52,298 nt of DNA from Bifidobacterium erythrocebi (GTDB lineage: Bacteria; Actinomycetota; Actinomycetes; Actinomycetales; Bifidobacteriaceae). Numbering within the stretch: the stretch's first letter is position 1; every line of letters begins with the position of its first letter. The position numbers and the translations under genes are program-made. Below, piece by piece: positions 16,218 through 23,617 of this stretch. The DNA lies in the NCBI RefSeq assembly GCF_012932675.1, contig NZ_JAAIIF010000017.1, forward strand, positions 1 to 52,298, read 5' to 3'. The notes under the pieces are model-generated. The model saw nothing but the letters and a program-made list of their open reading frames with translations. It made no database searches and was not told where the DNA came from.

Positions 16218-19200
16218 TCATAGCTGCCGCCTCCTGAGGCTCAGGGCCAGACCGGCCACGGCAACCGTCACTGCGAGCAGGCCCGCAGCGTAAATCTTGT
16301 TCAGTCCCTCGCCGCCCGTGCCAGGCAGCACGGCGCCGGGAGTGTTGGTGATGGATCCGCCCTCAACGGTGAATGCGGCGGACTCCTTGTAATCGGCGGT
16401 AGTCTCCGGCTTGAAACCGGAAGACGTGTACCACTTGCCCTTCACGTTCGCGCCTTCAGCCGGGCCGATGCGGAATACGTGCGGAGTCTTGTCGATGTTG
16501 TACCCGTCGGGAGCCTTGGACTCGACCAACTGGTATTCGCCCCAGTCAAGGCCGACGAGCTCGAACTTGCCGGCTTCGCCGTTGCGATCAGCGTACTGTT
16601 CCGTTTGAGTAGAGCAGGTCATCTCGCTGGTGTCAACGCAATCCTTGATAGTTGCGATAGGCGTAGTGCTGTCGCCATCCTTGTATTCGGCGTTACCGTT
16701 GTTCCAAGTGAAGCTCTTGGTCTTGTACAGCTTCCATTCGGAGCCGGACAGCAGCTTCGCATCGCTCGAATCGTCGGTCTTCTTCCAGGTCACCTTACCG
16801 GTAAGACGCGGGTTCTCGACCGCACTGGGAAGGTCGGAACTCGTAATCTGCCCGTTCGTGATGACGATGGTGTAGGTCTTCGCCTTGCTGGCGTCGAAAC
16901 CATTCGGCGCTCCCGTTTCCTTCAGCGTGTAGGTACCGTCCGTAAGGTTAGAGACCTTGAACTGACCGGCCTTCGGATCTTCGTCCGGCAACGTGCCGGC
17001 AGCCTTGGCGGTCGTGTCTGCAACGGCACGCACCACGGGCTGGTCGTAGAACACCGCGTTCTTCACAGCGGAACGACGGGAACCGTTCTCCACGTATGCG
17101 CTGGTCGCCGCGCAACCGGAGGGAACAGTCGAACTCTGGTAGTTGTTGTACGCTTCCACTACCTGCACGGAGTTCCCAGTGAACTTAAAGTTAGTTTTGT
17201 TCGTTGCCTGATAGATATTGTCTGATGTCAGATTCCACCCCTGGGCATTCCCGAGATAGAACTCATAATTAGCAACAACCGAGCTCTTCGGCAGCTGGAA
17301 ACGCACGTAGTCCCCGCAAGCGCTGGAACTCTGCACGTCACCGCTCCAGCCAGAACCATCCGTGCTCTTCTTATATTTCAGCCAATACGCGTTCCAAGAC
17401 ACATTCGTCTTCTTGAAGTACACGGAGACCATCGGCTCGGTCACCTTGATCTTCAGAGTGGCTTTCTCCCCGCCACGCGGCTCGGTCGCAGTGATGGTCA
17501 CGTAACCTGAAGTCACATTCTTGGCGGTCACGGTAACGGCAGTGCCGGTTGCGGGGCTTACGGAAACGTCATCCGTGTTGCTTGACGTCCAGTTCACCGT
17601 GTTACCTTCGGGAGCCACAGTGGCGTTCAGCGTCAGGGTCTTACCCTGTTCCAAGCTGATTTCCTGGCTTTCCGTGTACCCGTTGATGCGCACGGAGCTT
17701 TCGACGGTAACGCCGCTCACGGTGACGGGGAAGGTCAGCGTCTTGTCACCGGCCGTAAACACGATATTCGTGTTGCCGTTGCTGTACGGACGCAGCGTGC
17801 CATCGGCGATGCCGGCAACCGCAGGATTCTCGGACTTCCACTCCACCTTTGTGGCGAGCTCGTTGCCGTTCTTATCCACGGCAACATAGGTAATGCTTAC
17901 AGGAGATGCATCAGTGAACTTCCACGACGTTGCTTCCTGACCGTTAACCATGACCTTGATTCGCGCGATCTCGCTGTCGGAATCGTCATCGGTAATGGTC
18001 CACGACTGATCCGGATTCCCCTGAGTACCCTTCTTGGTCAACTCCCAAGTGGAACCCGCAAGCAACGCGTTCTGGTCTTCTGCATCAACCTTCGACCATG
18101 CGATGGAGGTGCCGGCACTCACGTTAACAATGGCGCCCTTGTGCAACTGTTTGGCGGTGTCATCGGTAATCTCAGCACCAGCAGCGGTGTACACCTTGTC
18201 GATGGTTGAAACAGTATCCGTGCTGTCTTGAGTAACAATGCGATAAATGTTCGTGTTCAGCGCATACTGGCTGCTGCCAGTGCCGCTTTCCCTCACATAA
18301 TATGTGGCGTTCTTCGCCAAGCTACCCAGGGTGACACTGCCGTTATCAGCATTATCCGCATCATTCCAGCCGCCATCGGCAACCGTGGTGATGGGGTTCG
18401 TGCCGCTTACAGCGTTATCCTTCGTGCCGTATACGGTCCACGAAGTGCCTTTCAGCGCAGTGCCCTCAGCATCGACCTTATCCCACTTGATCGCGGCGCA
18501 GGAAGTGGAGTACGAGCCGTTCCACGGCAGGTTATGCCGTTCCTGGTCCATATCAAGAGCCGAAGCGGAGTGGCTGCGCTCGTAATTGACAAACTCGTAG
18601 AATTTGCCATTTTGGCCAGTATTACCGACTGCAGCCGGGTTGTACATAGCATAATTACCACCGACCCACACGCGGCCGTTGGTGCTTACATGCGATTCGA
18701 AACTACCATTCGGAACAAGAATGCTGCCCAGCATGCCTGCAGCCGGATCGTCATTCGTCGTCAGAGGGAAAGAACCATCCCACACACCATCTTTTTTCTC
18801 CGCAGCGGAGTTTGCATCCTTACGTGTTGTTGTGCCCGAACCCTGGCCACCACGAATGGTCACACTGCTGGCATCGGCAAAGTTCCACATAATCTGCTGA
18901 GCACGCTTGGCGTAATCACCGTCAGTGTACGAACCGCCCAATTCCTTCGTGGTGTTATTCGTGTCGGTCCACCAGAACCGCCAACCGTTGTGGAAATCCA
19001 CTTTCCCACCGGTCACGTTAATGACCACGGAAGAAGTGTCCGGAATCTTCTTGAACGAGAAACTAACACCAGTATACGAAGAAGAATCATTGAGCATGTT
19101 TGCCGGCAGATTGAACACCTGCATGGAGGATGTGCCATTGCCCACGAATTCGATGATCTTCTCGTGCCCGCTGCTGATCTTGAAGCTATATGTGCCATCG

Positions 19201-20153
19201 AATTTGGCGCGTACCAGATCGTTGTAGTACTCGCTGCCGGTAGTTGTCTTAGCGTCAGCCACATAGACGCTCTCCGACTGCTGCTTACTGAGGTTGCTCA
19301 GGTTGCCCGACAAGGTCTTGATATACGAGCCGAAACCATCGAACGTCTCGCCTGTGGAACCAATCTGATTGTCATTCTGTTCCCAGTTGACAGTGCCTTG
19401 TGTACCTTCCGGAACATACACGGATGCACGATCGTTATACTTGTACTTGTTCGTATTACTCGAACCCGAACTGTTGCCGAGAATATCATTTGACGAGCCG
19501 CCATATACCGTGGTCTTTTTGCCAGCGATATTAGCCGTGTAATTCGGCTCCTTGAGATTAGTCTGGCCAATCCAGCCGGCGTTACCCCAAGACTGCGCAC
19601 CGCCAACCCAGCCGATGCTGCTATCGGAGCTGTTGCCTCTCACCTCAAGTGTAGAAGAACCCGTTTTCGGACGGTACTGGCCACCGAAGCCCACAATGCC
19701 GAATCGGAAGCCCTTGTAATCCTTGATATAGCCGTTCTTCGCGCCATCTTTATCCGTGTAGTACGAAGTCCATAGACCCTTAAGCGGGTGCATGAGCAGC
19801 TTGCCGTTCACTGCGGTCAGGCCTTCGGCTTCAGCAGCATATGAACCAGCAGGACCCGAGGTGTTGTTCATGTCGCCAGAAACCTTCTGACCCACATACA
19901 TATCGCCACCTGCATACGTGGCGATGCCAGTATCTTCCGTTCCAACGCCGGTGTCTGTCCCCAAGCTCACGGACTTTGGCGTGCAGATCGCACCGTTATT
20001 GTGACCACCGTCGGCGTTGGCGGTGGAGGAGCCGAGGACGACGGAACCGGTCACCATCATGCCGATGGCGACGAATGCCGCAGTCAGTGCACGCGCAGGC
20101 TTGACCCCCTGTCTCAGCGCTACGTGCTTCAGCCGTTCCACCTGATGCCTCAT
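16218..20153 (-). CDS. Large pilus tip adhesin of operon A, LPGTG-anchored
   Basis: A 1311-residue adhesin with the same opening architecture as the operon B tip. A signal peptide ends near residue 47 (STANADGG). A choice-of-anchor-A-like region (~60-490) includes LGSILVPNGSFESH and a conserved MDQERHNLPWNGSY. CnaB-like repeats lie at ~505-760, an Ig-like Big_2 segment at ~815-905 and a carbohydrate-binding-like segment at ~905-1000 (NAYWLKYKK). CnaB domains at ~1050-1260 have E-boxes such as YQLVESKAPDGY. LPGTG is near 1277, followed by a hydrophobic helix and RRRQL. The start at 20153 follows TAGGAG; a stop codon lies in frame 11 codons upstream, so the gene does not extend across the C10 tract. 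It is first in operon A, with the promoter at 20272-20299. Confidence 0.92.
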   Translation of the reverse strand: MRHQVERLKHVALRQGVKPARALTAAFVAIGMMVTGSVVLGSSTANADGGHNNGAICTPKSVSLGTDTGVGTEDTGIATYAGGDMYVGQKVSGDMNNTSGPAGSYAAEAEGLTAVNGKLLMHPLKGLWTSYYTDKDGAKNGYIKDYKGFRFGIVGFGGQYRPKTGSSTLEVRGNSSDSSIGWVGGAQSWGNAGWIGQTNLKEPNYTANIAGKKTTVYGGSSNDILGNSSGSSNTNKYKYNDRASVYVPEGTQGTVNWEQNDNQIGSTGETFDGFGSYIKTLSGNLSNLSKQQSESVYVADAKTTTGSEYYNDLVRAKFDGTYSFKISSGHEKIIEFVGNGTSSMQVFNLPANMLNDSSSYTGVSFSFKKIPDTSSVVINVTGGKVDFHNGWRFWWTDTNNTTKELGGSYTDGDYAKRAQQIMWNFADASSVTIRGGQGSGTTTRKDANSAAEKKDGVWDGSFPLTTNDDPAAGMLGSILVPNGSFESHVSTNGRVWVGGNYAMYNPAAVGNTGQNGKFYEFVNYERSHSASALDMDQERHNLPWNGSYSTSCAAIKWDKVDAEGTALKGTSWTVYGTKDNAVSGTNPITTVADGGWNDADNADNGSVTLGSLAKNATYYVRESGTGSSQYALNTNIYRIVTQDSTDTVSTIDKVYTAAGAEITDDTAKQLHKGAIVNVSAGTSIAWSKVDAEDQNALLAGSTWELTKKGTQGNPDQSWTITDDDSDSEIARIKVMVNGQEATSWKFTDASPVSITYVAVDKNGNELATKVEWKSENPAVAGIADGTLRPYSNGNTNIVFTAGDKTLTFPVTVSGVTVESSVRINGYTESQEISLEQGKTLTLNATVAPEGNTVNWTSSNTDDVSVSPATGTAVTVTAKNVTSGYVTITATEPRGGEKATLKIKVTEPMVSVYFKKTNVSWNAYWLKYKKSTDGSGWSGDVQSSSACGDYVRFQLPKSSVVANYEFYLGNAQGWNLTSDNIYQATNKTNFKFTGNSVQVVEAYNNYQSSTVPSGCAATSAYVENGSRRSAVKNAVFYDQPVVRAVADTTAKAAGTLPDEDPKAGQFKVSNLTDGTYTLKETGAPNGFDASKAKTYTIVITNGQITSSDLPSAVENPRLTGKVTWKKTDDSSDAKLLSGSEWKLYKTKSFTWNNGNAEYKDGDSTTPIATIKDCVDTSEMTCSTQTEQYADRNGEAGKFELVGLDWGEYQLVESKAPDGYNIDKTPHVFRIGPAEGANVKGKWYTSSGFKPETTADYKESAAFTVEGGSITNTPGAVLPGTGGEGLNKIYAAGLLAVTVAVAGLALSLRRRQL

Positions 20154-20271
20154 GTCTAATGCTCCTAGTTCCTGTCCCTATGCCATCGTTCCCATTAGCA
20201 CCCCTTCGGCAACGCTTTTTCACGTCTTTTGGGGATGACGGCGCTAGTTATCCACAAACTTAAAATACAAG

Positions 20272-20299
20272 ATTATAGCGTTCGTTTGCATTGTGCAAA
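20272..20299 (-). promoter_or_regulatory. Sigma-70-type promoter of pilus operon A with overlapping operator
   Basis: On the minus strand TTTGCA, a 16-base spacer and a perfect TATAAT point at the tip gene, giving a leader of about 110 bases. The -35 box is one half of the inverted repeat TTTGCA-TTG-TGCAAA (20285-20299). A regulator binding there would block or recruit polymerase at this promoter. Confidence 0.65.
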
Positions 20300-20595
20300 T
20301 CGACCAACCGGCAAGTTGAGCGGGTTTACCCTGCATCCTGGTTTATTGCTTGCACCCACCCCCGCCCCACAACGGCACAGCAATGTGTTTTCGTTGGAAA
20401 TTCGCGGTTTTTACCGCCTTATAAAGCTGTTTAGCAGTGTTATTTTTCTTGGGTTCACCGGAAAAACAATAGATAAATTGTACCTATTTGTCTATATATT
20501 CATCACTTGCATCCAACAACTATTGACGTTTTGCCTATTTTTTTTATAGCGACTTTTTACCACCAAATGATAGCGTTGTCATCACCTATCCTCCA

Positions 20596-20605
20596 CCCCC
20601 CCCCC
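20596..20605. repeat. C10 homopolymer (G10 on the pilus strand) upstream of operon A
   Basis: Ten consecutive C on the plus strand, the longest homopolymer I noticed, 443 bases upstream of the operon A tip start. On the minus strand it lies about 48 bases upstream of a TATAAA box (20543-20548). It is not inside any convincing gene. The 788-bp gap 20154-20941 otherwise holds the promoter at 20272, an AT-rich part (20400-20580, with T8) and CT-rich sequence with short CAACCTGCC repeats near 20770-20810. Confidence 0.7.
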
Positions 20606-20941
20606 ACCAATTCCCCCGTCACACACCACCCTTCACCTCCTGCAACAGGTTCGCACTCCCCCGTATTGCAGCACACTCCCCCAGCCCGCACCCGACCACA
20701 CCATCTACGCTCTACAGCCGCGCCACATAGCCGCATACCTATGCGACGCCTGACCGCCACTCATGCAACGCCTGCCCAGCAACCTGCCCGGCAACCTGCC
20801 TATGCCTATGCAAAAGGTCGCACCGAATCATCACGATTCAGCGCGACCCACTACGCCACATGCCACAAACAACGCCAATCCCCGCACGCCAGCAGGCAGA
20901 GACAAACCACCGTTACGCGCAGTATTACTTGCTCGCAGTAT

Positions 20942-22636
20942 TTACTTATTCAGCTTGTCAGATTCGCCCGGCTCGTCAGGCTCAGCAACTTCGGCTGGCT
21001 CAGCGGGCTCAACAGCTTCAGCCGCAGCCGGTTCGACCGGTTCGGCATCTTCAGCCGGTTCAGCAGACTCAGTCGATTGGGCAACGGCCTCCGCGGCCTC
21101 AGCAGATTCCTCGGATTCGCCGGCATCCCCGGACTCGCCCGATTCGGCAGACGCCACAGACTCTTCCGACTCTTCCGGCTTCACCGACTCCCCGGCGTCG
21201 CGCGGCTCTCCGGTCTCAGCAGTTTCTTCAGTCTCAACGGGCCCAGTAGGCTCAATAGGCTCAGCAGATACCTCGCCCTCAGCACCCTCAGCAGATTCAG
21301 CGGTCTCTGCGGACTCCTTAGCCTCCACAGACTCCTCGCCCTCATTCTCGTCCGAATCGCCATCGCCTTCGCCAACGGCAATCACAGCCTCCAACTCGGC
21401 GGAAGCCTCCACGCCGGCAGGCTGGGTCTCGTTCGGCTCATCATCACCGGTGTCCGGCTCGGTGTTGGCCAGAATATCCTCTTCCGTAGCCTCATCCGAA
21501 TCCTGCGCATCCTCATCCAGCTGCTCGATGGCCTCGACCGCGCCACGCTCGTCACGCGGCTTCTGCGCAATCACATCGATATGGAAATCGTCGTATGCAG
21601 GCTTCGACTGCACCCACAGATGGGTCGGCTCCGGCGGTTCGATCTCGGAATGCTCGCCGCACCCATGGTCGATCGACACCACGCGGCCATCATCCGGGCT
21701 CCACTTGTTCGCGCACACGCCGAACATACGATTCAGATCGCCCTGCAACGGCACGAAGAACCCGCACGTGGAGCACAGGTTGCCGTCCGCGGTCTTGGTG
21801 GACATCGCCTTCGGACCGCGCGGGCCCTCATACCAGCGCTTCGCCACCTGGGCACGACCCTTCGGAGACAGCACATGGCGGCGGGATAGCTGGAATTCCT
21901 CGACGATTTCTTCGGTTTCCTCGGCCTGTGCGGCGGCCTTGGCAGCCTCCTCGCTTTCCAGGGATTCCTGAGGTGCCTGGGACTCGGCGGTTCCGGCAGA
22001 TTCGGCAGTTTCAGCTGATTCAGCGGATTCCGGAGTGTTCTCGGTTCCCTGCGTTTCCGCGGATTCTTCGGACTTCGCCGCTTCCTCGGATTCCGTGGCA
22101 TCCTGCGTCTGTTCGTCCGTCGATTCAACCGATTCGGACTGTTCTGTCTTATCGGCAATCGGCTCGGACGATCCGGCTACTTCCGCCTTATCGCCCGACT
22201 GCTCGGTTTCGCCCGCAGACGCGCCCGCAACCGGTTCGGTCTTACGGAAGCCGCCCTCAAGACGCGGATCGTCGGGATCGGTGCCAATGGAATCGGTCGG
22301 TGCCAGATCAGTCGGCTCCAACCTGTCCTTCCACGGAACCCACGCGGGCGGCATCAACGCATCATCCGTAGGCACCAGCGACGACTCGTTCACCGTCCAC
22401 GTGCCCACTTCAACATCGTGGTACAACGTCACCGACCACTGCCAGCCCTCATATCCGCGCACGCTCGCGGCCAGACGGAAATCCGTCACATTGTCGTCAA
22501 GCTCGATGGCATTGACGACCTCGCCCACCTGCTCGGGCTCGTCGGCCACACTCATGGCCACCGCACGGGCAAGATCGCGCGGATCCGGCTGCTCAGACGG
22601 CATCTGCGGATCAAGAACTTCTGCAGCTTCGGTCAT
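20942..22636 (-). CDS. DUF3027 family protein with expanded acidic repeats
   Basis: A 564-residue cytoplasmic protein. The actinobacterial DUF3027 core is split. N-terminal residues ~1-125 include GYEGWQWSVTLYH and LMPPAWVPWKDRL. A second part (~250-350) has HVLSPKGRAQVAKRWYEGPR, then CSTCGFFVP and CGEHSEIEPPEP, with cysteines that could bind a metal. The parts are separated and followed by long Glu/Ala/Ser low-complexity stretches; the C-terminal ~200 residues consist of SAE and EPAEP repeats. The start follows TGAGGA, 14 bases after the stop of the cold-shock gene, so the two form an operon. Function is unknown; the pairing with a nucleic-acid-binding Csp hints at transcription or RNA-linked work. 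Confidence 0.88.
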   Translation of the reverse strand: MTEAAEVLDPQMPSEQPDPRDLARAVAMSVADEPEQVGEVVNAIELDDNVTDFRLAASVRGYEGWQWSVTLYHDVEVGTWTVNESSLVPTDDALMPPAWVPWKDRLEPTDLAPTDSIGTDPDDPRLEGGFRKTEPVAGASAGETEQSGDKAEVAGSSEPIADKTEQSESVESTDEQTQDATESEEAAKSEESAETQGTENTPESAESAETAESAGTAESQAPQESLESEEAAKAAAQAEETEEIVEEFQLSRRHVLSPKGRAQVAKRWYEGPRGPKAMSTKTADGNLCSTCGFFVPLQGDLNRMFGVCANKWSPDDGRVVSIDHGCGEHSEIEPPEPTHLWVQSKPAYDDFHIDVIAQKPRDERGAVEAIEQLDEDAQDSDEATEEDILANTEPDTGDDEPNETQPAGVEASAELEAVIAVGEGDGDSDENEGEESVEAKESAETAESAEGAEGEVSAEPIEPTGPVETEETAETGEPRDAGESVKPEESEESVASAESGESGDAGESEESAEAAEAVAQSTESAEPAEDAEPVEPAAAEAVEPAEPAEVAEPDEPGESDKLNK

Positions 22637-22650
22637 AAATCAGTCCTCAA

Positions 22651-23040
22651 TCAGTCCTGTACGTCGAAATTGTCGGCCACTGCACGCAGCAACGTCGCCA
22701 ACTTCCGGCTCTCAGCGGGAGCCGGGTAATGATGACGACGCAGCGTGTTGCCTGCAGAATCCAACATCTTAATAAGGTCTTCGCAGATCGCGGCCATATC
22801 GTCCGGCTTCGGGCGGTTGGCCTTGACCATCGACGGACCGGATGCGATCAGCTTCACATCCATGGCCTGCGGCCCCCTACGACCTGCAATCACGGCATAT
22901 TCCACCTTGGCGTTCTTACGCAGCGTGGTGGTTCCAGCGGGCAAAGCGGCCGCAGGCAGGAACACGTCCTCGCCTTTCTCACTGGCGATGAAGCCGTACC
23001 CCTTAGCGGCGTCAAACCAACGAACTCGACCGGTGGGCAT
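22651..23040 (-). CDS. Cold-shock domain protein with C-terminal extension
   Basis: A 129-residue protein. The cold-shock domain (~1-66) has GRVRWFDAAKGYGFIAS, including RNP1 (KGYGFI), and RNP2-like DVFLP, and would bind single-stranded RNA or DNA. Residues 67-129 form an extra helical tail (MAAICEDLIKMLDSAG), so it is about twice the size of a classical CspA; actinobacteria commonly have such long forms. A GAGAG element lies 6 bases before the start. It is first in an operon with the DUF3027 gene. An AT-rich stretch at 23060-23095 probably holds the promoter. Confidence 0.9.
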   Translation of the reverse strand: MPTGRVRWFDAAKGYGFIASEKGEDVFLPAAALPAGTTTLRKNAKVEYAVIAGRRGPQAMDVKLIASGPSMVKANRPKPDDMAAICEDLIKMLDSAGNTLRRHHYPAPAESRKLATLLRAVADNFDVQD

Positions 23041-23140
23041 TGCGCACTCTCGCTTTCTTACATCCGAAAAAACATTAACCGATTTATTTTAGCGCAAGCT
23101 CCGTATGGATACCAGAGTGGGTACGCCCACGGGCAAACGC

Positions 23141-23194
23141 GGGTGCGGACGCGGACGCGAGTGCGGACGCAGATGCGAGTGCGGACGCGGACGG
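23141..23194. repeat. Hexamer-type tandem repeat (GCGGAC)n
   Basis: About nine imperfect GCGGAC / GCGAGT / GCAGAT units in a row, immediately before the 52-bp array. No gene is present. Confidence 0.6.
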
Positions 23195-23225
23195 AGATCC
23201 GATACAGCTACGCCAGGGATAAGCC

Positions 23226-23600
23226 AGTGAAGCTAAAGCAGGGGCTCACCCGCATCCGGCCACACATAAGACGCCCCAGCGTGGCCAAACCCGGACATCA
23301 CCCGGGAATGGTCACGCACAGGAAACCCCAGCGTAGCTAAAACCGGATGCCAGCCAAAACAAGCCCTGCACAGTATCCCTCAGCGTAGCCGCTCCCGGAC
23401 CACACCCCGGAACAGCCCTACACAACATCATCCAACGTGGCCAAAGTCGGGGCACATCCCAAAACGGCCCCACTCAGCATCCCTCAGCGTGGCAAAAGAA
23501 GGGATGCATCCGAAACAGCCACGCACAGGATACCCCAGCGGAGCCAAACCCGGAATGGGACCGGGAATGGCTACACGAGAGAGGATGACGGGATAGGTGC
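23226..23600. repeat. Tandem array with exact 52-bp period, about seven units
   Basis: The core CAGCGTGGCCAAACCCGG recurs with its A at 23226, 23278, 23330, 23382, 23434, 23486 and 23538, exactly 52 bases apart each time. Substitutions occur throughout, but length is conserved with no indels in register. Several units contain an inverted repeat: an outer GCGTGGCCA/TGGTCACGC and an inner CCCGG/CCGGG. The whole stretch 23041-23617 between the cold-shock gene and the sensor kinase gene lacks coding sequence. It is not CRISPR: there is no repeat/spacer distinction. Confidence 0.85.
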
Positions 23601-23617
23601 GGTGCTATTGCGAGGGA

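Noticed and set aside
20507..20577. Plus-strand promoter-like TTGACG/TATAGC pair (20523-20550)
   Set aside because: No plus-strand gene follows for over 11 kb; the -10/-35 match falls in an AT-rich stretch with a T8 run where such matches arise easily.
20557..20760. Short minus-strand frame (67 codons) crossing the C10 tract as a phase-variable leader gene
   Set aside because: The product is low-complexity Gly/Arg/Cys without support, and shifting the frame by one or two bases in either direction ends quickly without joining the tip gene.
23226..23600. CRISPR array
   Set aside because: Units drift along their whole length; there are no identical repeats alternating with unique spacers, and no cas genes nearby.
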